In this document: piece after piece, positions 1 through 5,662 of the stretch
Numbering within the stretch: the stretch's first letter is position 1
Layout of the letters: each line of letters starts with the position of its first letter
DNA from: DATJFH01 sp035495815
GTDB taxonomy: Bacteria; Acidobacteriota; Terriglobia; Bryobacterales; Bryobacteraceae
Direction: 5' to 3'
Assembly (NCBI GenBank): GCA_035495815.1
Contig: DATJFH010000023.1
Location: forward strand, 1 to 5,958
Length of the DNA stretch: 5,958 nucleotides
Translations under genes and position numbers: made by a program
The notes under the pieces: generated by a model
Database searches by the model: none
Seen by the model: only the letters and a program-made list of their open reading frames with translations
Told to the model about the DNA's origin: nothing

Positions 1-138
1 GGCAAGGCCCAATGGGTGAACGTAGCCAAAGGAGCGCCTGCCGGAGACCTGGTGCCGGTCATCGGGCCGCTGCAGCCGGGCGATATGATTCTGAAGCGCG
101 CCAGCGATGAAATTCGGGACGGAAGCGTGGTGAACTGA
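1..138 (+). CDS. C-terminal end of an RND/HlyD-type efflux adaptor (membrane fusion) protein, partial
   Basis: Frame 1 is open from the window edge to a TGA at 136-138, giving the last 45 residues of a protein whose start lies outside. The tail has the form of the membrane-proximal domain of RND-pump adaptors: a strand (WVNVAKG), then VIGPLQPGDMIL, then a closing ASDEIRDGSVV. In this family the pattern is 'G-L-x-x-G-D-x-V-x-x-x-x-x-x-x-x-x-G-x-x-V' at the very C-terminus. Adaptors of this kind sit in the periplasm, anchored to the inner membrane, and link an RND transporter to an outer-membrane channel. If this is right, the transporter and channel genes are not downstream, where the signalling gene follows, so they would have to lie upstream or elsewhere. 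The family call rests on only 45 residues; a different beta-rich secreted protein cannot be excluded. Confidence 0.6.
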   Translation, partial: GKAQWVNVAKGAPAGDLVPVIGPLQPGDMILKRASDEIRDGSVVN

Positions 139-151
139 TCCGGCGGAGTTT

Positions 152-168
152 AAAATCAGGCTGATTTT
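152..168. repeat. 17-bp perfect dyad in the gap before the hybrid sensor gene
   Basis: Arms AAAATCAG (152-159) and CTGATTTT (161-168) are exact reverse complements around one central G. As DNA this is a good shape for a dimeric repressor site. As RNA it would fold into a 6-bp AT-rich stem with a 5-base loop, ending in four U, 13 bases after the stop of the upstream gene, so a weak terminator is the alternative. TAAAAT at 151-156 resembles a -10 box and overlaps the left arm, but no convincing -35 box precedes it (best match at 128-133 is 3 of 6). The symmetry is certain; the function is not. Confidence 0.5.
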
Positions 169-176
169 CCCAATCA

Positions 177-192
177 GGGAATCTCGATTCCC
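177..192. repeat. 16-bp perfect dyad GGGAATC/GATTCCC
   Basis: GGGAATC (177-183) and GATTCCC (186-192) are exact reverse complements separated by TC. The site lies 17 to 33 bases upstream of the ATG at 210. Its left half can instead pair with TTCCC at 167-171 (partner GGGAA 177-181, loop AATCA), so the two foldings exclude each other. It may be a protein binding site or part of a leader RNA structure. No matching copy was seen elsewhere in the window. Confidence 0.45.
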
Positions 193-204
193 GGCCTCCG
201 GGAG
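190..204 (+). promoter_or_regulatory. Ribosome binding site of the hybrid gene, inside a small hairpin
   Basis: GGGAG at 200-204 lies 5 bases before the ATG at 210 and is the likely Shine-Dalgarno sequence. Its first three G are also the end of the right arm of a 5-bp hairpin: CCCGG (190-194), loop CCT, CCGGG (198-202). If the stem forms in the mRNA, part of the Shine-Dalgarno sequence is paired. A second in-frame ATG at 228, preceded by GAGG at 218-221 with 6 bases of spacing, is outside the hairpin and could serve as an alternative start. Confidence 0.5.
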
Positions 205-209
205 CTAAC

Positions 210-3200
210 ATGGTACCGAGGATCGGAATGGCCGCCGTCAGGAAGTCCATTAAGCCCAAAGCCGCTCGCAACCGCACGCAAGCCCCGCCGCCCGAGAGCC
301 CACTGCAGGAAGACAAAGGGACTTGTACGGTGGTCGGAATCGGCGCGTCCGCCGGAGGGCTGGAAGCCCTGTCGGAACTGCTGCAATCCCTTCCCCGCGA
401 TCCGGGCTTCGCCCTCGTGCTCATACAGCACCTGGATCCGAAACACTCCAGTATCCTCTCGGAGTTGCTGGGACGCGCATCGGCGATTCCGGTCAGCCAG
501 GCCCGCGATGCCTTGACGGTAGAGCCGGACCATATCTACGTGATCCCTCCCAATTCCGACATGACGCTGTCGGACGGGAAGCTGCATCTCCGGCCCCGGG
601 CGGCCTCGGGTCATCACATGCCTGTCGATACCTTTTTCCGCTCGCTGGCGGACGACCAGGCCAGCAAGGCGATCGGTGTCGTATTGTCGGGCACCGCCTC
701 GGATGGAACGATGGGGCTGAAAGCCATCAAGGCTCAGGGGGGCATCACCTTTGCGCAAGACTCGCGCTCGGCCAAGTACGACGGCATGCCCCGCAGCGCG
801 ATTGCCGCCGGCTGCGTGGATTTAGTGCTTCCGCCCAACGAGATCGCGGGCGAGCTGGTCCGTCTCTGCCGGCACCCCTATCTGAATCCCGCGCCCGAGA
901 CATCCGAAAAGGGAGGCGATGAAGATAAGCCCGCCTTCAGCGAAATATTCGCCCTCTTGCGACAGGCGACCGGCGTTGACTTCAATTTCTACAAGTCCGG
1001 AACCATCCGCCGGCGCACCCTGCGGCGGATGGCTCTCCACAAGATGGACAACGTGCGGCAGTATGCGCGCCATCTCAGGGACAACCATGCCGAGCTTCAG
1101 GCGCTGTTCCAGGACATCCTGATCAACGTGACGGCTTTCTTCCGGGAGCCCGATACGTTCGCGCGAATCCGCTCCATGGCGCTGCCCGCTCTTTTCAAGG
1201 ACCGTTCGCGGGAAGATCCCCTGCGGGTCTGGGTTCCCGGCTGCTCCACGGGCGAAGAGGTTTATTCCATCGCGATCTGCATCCTCGAGTACATGCGAAG
1301 CGCCGGGGTCGAGATACCGCTCCAGATCTTCGGCACGGATCTGAGCGAGTCGGCGCTCGACAAAGCTCGCGCCGGCGTCTATCCGGATTCGATTGCCGTC
1401 GACGTTTCGGCCGAACGGCTGGGCCGCTTTTTCGTGCGTGTCGACAGCAGTTATAAGATCGCCCGTTCCATCCGGGATAGTTGCGTTTTTGCCAGACAGA
1501 ACGTCACCAAGGATCCGCCTTTCTCCAGGCTGGACCTGATCCTTTGCCGCAACCTGCTCATCTATCTGGGTCCCGTGCTCCAGCTAAACGTGATGCGGAT
1601 TTTCCATTACGCCCTCCGGCCCACCGGCTATCTCGTGCTCGGCCAGTCGGAAAGCATTACCGGCGCCGAGGACCTTTTTGTCGCCGAGGAGCGGAAACTC
1701 AAGATATTTTCGAAGCGTCAGGCGACGGAAACACAAACGCCGGACTACAAGGCCTACGAAGAGCCGCACGCCCGGGTGGAATCGAACGAGGCGCCGCCGG
1801 GCGGACCCGCCGAGTTGTCGAGGCAGGTCGATTACCTGCTGGTCACGCAATACTCGCCGCCGGCCATTGTCATCAATGCGGATATGCAGATCGTGCACTT
1901 TCGCGGACAAACGGCGCCATACCTCGAGCACGCCTCGGGCGAAGCGAACCTGAATTTGTTGAAAATGGCTCCCGCGATCCTTGTGCTGGAGATCAGAAAG
2001 CTCATTCAAAAAGCCGATCTGAGAAATGGCAAGGTGAAGAGCGGGCTGATCCGGATCTCGAGGAAGAACGGTGATCTCAACGCGATCATCACCGCAATTC
2101 CGTTTGCAAGCCCCGCCTTTTCCAAGCCTCATTACCTGGTAATCTTCGAGGACGCTTCTGATGACACTCCCCCCCTCTCGAGCCCGAAGGGGAAAGGCTC
2201 CGCAAGGAACCTGGCCTCCGGGCTCCGGAACCGGGAACTGGAGCAGGAGCTCATCTCGACCCGAAAATACCTGCAGGCGATTATCGAAGAGCAGGAAGCC
2301 GCCGCCGAGGAATTGAAATCCGCCCACGAGGAGCTGCAGTCGGGCAACGAGGAGCTGCAAAGTACGAACGAAGAGCTGCTCACGGCCAAAGAGGAGCTGC
2401 AGTCGACCAACGAGGAATTGACGACGGTAAACGAGGAGATGCAGAGCCGCAACAGCGAGCTGCGGCAGCTCAACAACGACCTGCTCAACCTGCTGACCAG
2501 CGTCAACATCCCGATCATGATGTTGGGCAACGACCTGCGCATCCGGCGCTTCACTCCTCACGCGGAGAAGATTCTCAACCTGCTCGCGACCGATATCGGC
2601 AGGCCGATCAGCGATTTTCGCCTCAAGATCAATGTCCCCGATCTGGCCCGGTTGTGCCAGGATGTGCTGGACGACCTGACCGCCCGGGATCGCGAGGTGC
2701 AGGACGCCGAGGGCCGGACCTACTCGATGTGGATACGTCCCTACCGTACGGCTGAAAACCGAATCGACGGAGTGGTGCTGGCGCTGCTCGATATCACCGG
2801 GCGGAAGCAGCCGGCGGAAGTGCGGTACCGGCGCATCTTCGAAACGGCCGCCGATGGATTCGTGGTTGTCGATGCGGCTTCGGGCGAAGTGCTGGACGTC
2901 AATCCGCAGGTGGTCAGGATGTTCGGCCATGCCCGCAGCGCGCTGGTCGGGACCCGGTTCTGGGAAGGTCCCCTGTTTGGCGGCGGGGTAATGGAATCGT
3001 CCGTACTCGAAGAGCTGAAACATTCCGGTTCGCTGGAAAGGCTGCGGACACTTCGGGCCGAGTCCGGCGAGCTGATCCAGACCGAGATTGTATGCACCCG
3101 CTATCTCGAAGGAGTGCGGCAGGTCGCGCTGTTCACGATCCGGAACCCGGGCGCCCGGAAACAGACGGAGGCGCTCGTCCGGCGGCAGGAATCCGAAGTG

Positions 3201-4328
3201 GGGCAGACTCGGAAGCTGGAGGCCGTAACCAAGCTGGCGGGCGGCGTGGCGCACGATTTCGGCAACCTCCTGACGACGATCCTCGGCTACTGCGATCTGC
3301 TCAGCGAGCAGCTGGCGGCGATGGACGGCCCCCCGCGGGAGCTGCTCTCCCAGATCCGGGCGGCTGCCGAGAACGCCGCCCGGTTGACCAGGCAGTTGCT
3401 GGCATTCGGCCGCAGGCACATCGGACCTCCGGAGATCGTGGATTTGAATGAGGTGGTGCGCGGGATGCAGCAGATCCTGGCGATTTCCGTCCCCGGAAAA
3501 ATTCGTGTCGAGACGGATCTCTCGCCCGAGGCCGGCTGCGTGGTTTTTGACCGCGGCCAGCTCGAACAGGTGATTCTCCACCTGGCGTTGAATGCCGCGG
3601 AGGCGGCGCCGGACGGCGGCCGGATCACGGTGAAGACCGAAGCCGTCGACGTAGATCAGGATTTCTCCCGCCGCCATCCCTCCGTGCCGGAAGGCCAATA
3701 TTATGTGCTGTCCGTACAGGACTCGGGCGGCGCCCTGGAAACGGAGCGGGAACAGGCGTTTGAGACGATGTATTCCACGATGACGCAAGGCAGAAGCCCC
3801 GCCGGGTCCGGGGCAGTCTACGAAATCGTCAAGAGAAGCGGCGGCCATCTGTGGGTTTACAGCGAGCTGGGAGTGGGCTCGACCTGCTCCATCTACATGC
3901 CCCGCGCGCAGGCCGGTTCGGCGCAGCCCTCCCGGATCGAGCCCGTCGGCGGTTCGGAGACGATTCTGCTGGTGGAGGATGACCCGGCTCTTCGGACGAT
4001 GACGAGGCTTGTTCTCGGACGGCTTGGCTATCGTGTTCTCGAAGCCGCCGGCGGCCCCGAGGCGTTGAGCCTGGCCAGGGATGAAGGACCGATCCACCTC
4101 CTGATCACGGATGCTCTCCTGCCGGCGATGAGCGGCCGCGATATCGCCTCTGAGCTCGCGCCCGCCCGGCCCGAAATGAAAGTTCTTTACATTTCCGGAT
4201 ATCCCGAAACGGCCTTTGCGGATCAGGGCATTTTAGGCGATGGCAGAGCCTTTTTGCCAAAACCCTTCTCGCAATCGGCCCTGGCGTCCAAAATTCGCGA
4301 AGCTCTCGACGGAAATCCATCGGGGTGA
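210..4328 (+). CDS. CheB-CheR-PAS-histidine kinase-receiver hybrid signalling protein
   Basis: A 1372-residue cytoplasmic protein; no signal peptide or membrane segment is visible. CheB methylesterase (about 38-220): GIGASAGG with Ser47, IQHLDP with His74, SDG with Asp165, matching the family's Ser-His-Asp triad; the usual N-terminal CheB receiver is absent, as in other CheB-CheR fusions. CheR methyltransferase (about 242-500): NVTAFFRE at 306-313, SAM loop GCSTGEE at 344-350, Asp377 in FGTDLS, CRNLLIYL at 446-453. A PAS-like stretch follows (about 536-650), then a heptad coiled coil (about 675-765), a PAS_10-like domain (about 766-868) and a PAS domain (about 872-980). The kinase has His1015 in AHDFGN and Asn1128 in the N box, but its G1, F and G2 boxes (1171-1208) are degenerate. 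The receiver (about 1250-1368) is complete: Asp1257/Asp1258, acceptor Asp1301, Ser1329, Lys1351. CheR and CheB add and remove methyl groups on receptor glutamates in classical chemotaxis; the target here is unknown because no chemotaxis gene is nearby. The start at 210 has GGGAG 5 bases upstream; ATG 228 is an alternative. Confidence 0.95.
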   Translation: MVPRIGMAAVRKSIKPKAARNRTQAPPPESPLQEDKGTCTVVGIGASAGGLEALSELLQSLPRDPGFALVLIQHLDPKHSSILSELLGRASAIPVSQARDALTVEPDHIYVIPPNSDMTLSDGKLHLRPRAASGHHMPVDTFFRSLADDQASKAIGVVLSGTASDGTMGLKAIKAQGGITFAQDSRSAKYDGMPRSAIAAGCVDLVLPPNEIAGELVRLCRHPYLNPAPETSEKGGDEDKPAFSEIFALLRQATGVDFNFYKSGTIRRRTLRRMALHKMDNVRQYARHLRDNHAELQALFQDILINVTAFFREPDTFARIRSMALPALFKDRSREDPLRVWVPGCSTGEEVYSIAICILEYMRSAGVEIPLQIFGTDLSESALDKARAGVYPDSIAVDVSAERLGRFFVRVDSSYKIARSIRDSCVFARQNVTKDPPFSRLDLILCRNLLIYLGPVLQLNVMRIFHYALRPTGYLVLGQSESITGAEDLFVAEERKLKIFSKRQATETQTPDYKAYEEPHARVESNEAPPGGPAELSRQVDYLLVTQYSPPAIVINADMQIVHFRGQTAPYLEHASGEANLNLLKMAPAILVLEIRKLIQKADLRNGKVKSGLIRISRKNGDLNAIITAIPFASPAFSKPHYLVIFEDASDDTPPLSSPKGKGSARNLASGLRNRELEQELISTRKYLQAIIEEQEAAAEELKSAHEELQSGNEELQSTNEELLTAKEELQSTNEELTTVNEEMQSRNSELRQLNNDLLNLLTSVNIPIMMLGNDLRIRRFTPHAEKILNLLATDIGRPISDFRLKINVPDLARLCQDVLDDLTARDREVQDAEGRTYSMWIRPYRTAENRIDGVVLALLDITGRKQPAEVRYRRIFETAADGFVVVDAASGEVLDVNPQVVRMFGHARSALVGTRFWEGPLFGGGVMESSVLEELKHSGSLERLRTLRAESGELIQTEIVCTRYLEGVRQVALFTIRNPGARKQTEALVRRQESEVGQTRKLEAVTKLAGGVAHDFGNLLTTILGYCDLLSEQLAAMDGPPRELLSQIRAAAENAARLTRQLLAFGRRHIGPPEIVDLNEVVRGMQQILAISVPGKIRVETDLSPEAGCVVFDRGQLEQVILHLALNAAEAAPDGGRITVKTEAVDVDQDFSRRHPSVPEGQYYVLSVQDSGGALETEREQAFETMYSTMTQGRSPAGSGAVYEIVKRSGGHLWVYSELGVGSTCSIYMPRAQAGSAQPSRIEPVGGSETILLVEDDPALRTMTRLVLGRLGYRVLEAAGGPEALSLARDEGPIHLLITDALLPAMSGRDIASELAPARPEMKVLYISGYPETAFADQGILGDGRAFLPKPFSQSALASKIREALDGNPSG
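2325..2492 (+). repeat. Eight uninterrupted heptads forming a coiled coil inside the hybrid protein
   Basis: Residues 706-761 of the hybrid protein are eight consecutive seven-residue units with no break. The first six follow the pattern (N/H/K)-E-E-(L/M)-x-x-x: HEELQSG, NEELQST, NEELLTA, KEELQST, NEELTTV, NEEMQSR. Two looser units follow, NSELRQL and NNDLLNL. At the DNA level this is an imperfect 21-bp tandem repeat built around GAGGAGCTGCAG. It should form a parallel dimeric signalling helix joining the methyl-modification half to the PAS-kinase half. A NEELQST-type helix at this place is a known trait of CheB-CheR-PAS fusions, so the presence is expected. Confidence 0.85.
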
Positions 4329-4362
4329 TAAACTGAAATCGATTGTCGCGCTCAAGGTGAGG

Positions 4363-4707
4363 ATGGCAATTGAGTTCATAACGACGTTTTCCAACTCCGT
4401 CGGAGTTCCGGTCGCCGGGACTTTTCTCGACGAGGGGGCAAGATGGAAAATTTCGACTGTTCCACTCCGTCATTTTTCTTCACAGGAAGAAGCCGTGGCC
4501 TTCTTCAACGGCTACTGCGATCCTGAAACCGGCATGCAGTGCCGGAATCCTTTCCGGCAGGATTTGATTCAGAACCTGGAGCGGGAGGTCGCCCGGGGAA
4601 AGCGGCTGCGGGAGCAGAGCGCCTCGCTGGCGCGAGACGTGAATTCGGCATTAAGCCGGCATCGCGCGCTCCTGGCCCAAATCCGCAGCGCCGCAAAGAC
4701 GTCCTAG
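4363..4707 (+). CDS. Small protein of unknown function, 114 residues, with a helical C-terminal half
   Basis: I do not recognise this protein. The ATG at 4363 is chosen because AAGG at 4354-4357 sits 5 bases upstream and it falls 34 bases after the stop of the hybrid gene; the frame is open further back to an ATG at 4240, but that would overlap the hybrid gene by 89 bases without a clear ribosome site. A GTG at 4357 is another possible start. The N-terminal half (1-50) looks like a small mixed strand-helix fold, with Trp28 and a short helix after SSQEEA. Cys52 and Cys60 are seven residues apart in CDPETGMQC. From about residue 62 the chain is highly charged and helical (DLIQNLEREVARGKRLREQ), suitable for a coiled coil. 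There is no signal peptide or membrane segment. The spacing and lack of a terminator suggest co-transcription with the hybrid gene, so it may be a partner protein; that is inference. Codons in the first half are less GC-rich at third positions than in its neighbours. Confidence 0.65.
   Translation: MAIEFITTFSNSVGVPVAGTFLDEGARWKISTVPLRHFSSQEEAVAFFNGYCDPETGMQCRNPFRQDLIQNLEREVARGKRLREQSASLARDVNSALSRHRALLAQIRSAAKTS
4540..4559. repeat. Perfect 8-bp stem-loop inside the small gene
   Basis: TGCCGGAA (4540-4547) and TTCCGGCA (4552-4559) are exact reverse complements around a 4-base loop TCCT. It lies within the coding sequence of the 114-residue protein, just at its second cysteine codon. No T-run follows, so it is not a normal intrinsic terminator. 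It could slow ribosomes, shape mRNA decay, or be chance in GC-rich coding DNA. Confidence 0.45.
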
Positions 4708-4744
4708 AGTGTCCACCGATTCCCGACAGCCGCGCGGGACGCCC

Positions 4745-4780
4745 CACCGGTTCGACCTTTCCGGCGGTACAATCGAACGA
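4745..4780 (+). promoter_or_regulatory. Possible promoter of the beta-propeller gene, flanked by an inverted repeat
   Basis: TACAAT at 4768-4773 matches five of six positions of the consensus -10 box and is the best such match in the 167-base gap between the small gene and the propeller gene. The hexamer at the usual -35 distance (around 4745-4750, CACCGG) is poor, so an activator or a different sigma factor would be needed. A 6-bp inverted repeat, GTTCGA at 4750-4755 and TCGAAC at 4773-4778, brackets the -10 region with 17 bases between arms. Transcription from here would leave a leader of roughly 95 bases. This is a weak call. Confidence 0.3.
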
Positions 4781-4830
4781 TTGCCTGAGGTAGCTGGGTC
4801 TGCCTGGGATTGGCCGGGTCCGGAACACGG

Positions 4831-4874
4831 GCGGCTTTCCGGCCGCAGCGTATTCGCAAATGGGAGGGAAGACG
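4831..4874 (+). promoter_or_regulatory. Leader hairpin and strong ribosome binding site of the propeller gene
   Basis: GGAGG at 4863-4867 lies 7 bases before ATG 4875, close to the ideal arrangement, and is what decides the start there rather than at ATG 4860, which overlaps this site. Just upstream, GCGGC (4831-4835) and GCCGC (4842-4846) can form a 5-bp stem with a 6-base loop; TTCCGG in its right half can pair instead with CCGGAA at 4820-4825. The ribosome site is well supported; a role for the hairpins is not shown. Confidence 0.6.
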
Positions 4875-5660
4875 ATGATTGACCGCCGCGAATTCATCGC
4901 CTCAGCGGGGATCACCGCTCTGGCGAACCGTCTTTACGGGGCTAAGGACGCGCCCACGCGCGCGGCTAAAGTAGTGCGGCTGTTCAAGTCGCCGGACGGG
5001 CATCCGAACGGGCTCGAAACAGCCAGGGAGGGATTCTGGATCGGCGAGCAGACCACCGACCGGGCCCACCTGGTGAGCCTGGATGGGAAGCCGCTGCGCA
5101 GCGTGGACACCGAATCGTCGAACACCAGCGGCATCGCCTTCGGCGGCGGATATTTGTGGATGGCGGCCAACGGCAAAGCGACCGGACGGGAGGCCAAGCC
5201 CACCGACGCAACCACGGGCGAAGTGATCCAGGTGGATCCCGGAACGGGTAAGACGATCTCCCGTCACAAAGTTCCCGGCGACGGAGGGGTCCACGGACTC
5301 GAGTATGCGCAAGACAAGCTGTGGATCACCTCGCTCAAGATTCAGAAGCTCACGCAGGTCGATCCGAAGACGTTCCGTGTGCTGCACCAGATCCCGGTGC
5401 ATCTCGGACGGGCGCACGGGCTGGCCTTCGATCCCCCGGGAATCTGGGTGATGCATTCCACAGACCGCCTGATCCACAAGCTGGACCTCAAGGACGGCCG
5501 GATCATGGAAGTGATCACGCTTTCGAAGGAAGACCCGGATCCGCACGGCATGTGCCTGTACAAAGGCCATCTCTACTACTGCGACGCCGGCATCGCGCCC
5601 ACAGGCAAGGATAACAACAGCCCCTACGCGGGGTACATCTGCCGCATCGACCTGGCTTGA
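4875..5660 (+). CDS. Secreted five-bladed beta-propeller protein (Vgb/SMP-30/NHL-like), function unknown
   Basis: A 261-residue protein starting MIDRREFIASAG. RREFIA resembles the twin-arginine export motif (RRxF-hydrophobic), followed by a short, weak hydrophobic stretch to about residue 19 and a possible cleavage after LYGA (23), so export through Tat is likely but not certain. The mature chain is a run of five repeats of about 40-55 residues, each opening with a (N/S/H)-G-(L/I/M) strand: Gly46, Gly86, Gly141, Gly182, Gly225. Inner strands carry aromatic pairs (FWIG, LWMA, LWIT, IWVM, LYYC) and then 'hydrophobic-x-x-(V/L)-D-x-x-(T/D)-G'-like turns. The last repeat stops after its third strand, and KVVRLFKSP near the N-terminus could supply the fourth and close the ring. 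Such propellers include lyases, lactonases and binding proteins; no specific activity can be assigned. The gene appears to be monocistronic and ends 2 bases from the opposing gene. Confidence 0.88.
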   Translation: MIDRREFIASAGITALANRLYGAKDAPTRAAKVVRLFKSPDGHPNGLETAREGFWIGEQTTDRAHLVSLDGKPLRSVDTESSNTSGIAFGGGYLWMAANGKATGREAKPTDATTGEVIQVDPGTGKTISRHKVPGDGGVHGLEYAQDKLWITSLKIQKLTQVDPKTFRVLHQIPVHLGRAHGLAFDPPGIWVMHSTDRLIHKLDLKDGRIMEVITLSKEDPDPHGMCLYKGHLYYCDAGIAPTGKDNNSPYAGYICRIDLA

Positions 5661-5662
5661 CG

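Noticed and set aside
174..758. A 194-codon minus-strand open frame over the start of the hybrid gene.
   Set aside because: It is a shadow of the CheB coding region, with no family signature and no separate space of its own.
3720..3833. A pair of compensating frameshifts or sequencing errors as the cause of the odd kinase boxes.
   Set aside because: The other two frames in this stretch do not restore the usual DTGxGM or GTGLGL motifs, and residues between the altered boxes still follow the family pattern (FE, then ST, then QG).
1584..4097. An 837-codon open frame on the minus strand, antisense to the hybrid gene.
   Set aside because: The plus strand carries clear domains over the whole stretch. 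The antisense product is rich in Arg, Gln, His and Pro with no recognisable domain, and its repeats mirror the plus-strand heptads. High GC explains the lack of stops.
4240..4362. An upstream ATG that would extend the small gene back into the end of the hybrid gene.
   Set aside because: The extension would overlap the receiver coding region by 89 bases, lacks a clear ribosome site and reads like off-frame sequence; ATG 4363 has AAGG at a good distance.
4721..4739. TCCCG/CGGGA hairpin just after the small gene as its terminator.
   Set aside because: The stem has only 5 bp, the loop is 9 bases and no T-run follows.
4860..4874. ATG 4860 as the start of the propeller gene.
   Set aside because: It lies on top of the GGGAGG ribosome site that serves ATG 4875, and starting there would add residues before a normal MIDRREF signal start.
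4539..4915. Open frames on both strands across the gap between the small gene and the propeller gene (plus 4539-4793, minus 4505-4915).
   Set aside because: They mostly overlap genes in better-supported frames, are rich in Arg, Pro and Gly, and show no recognisable family.
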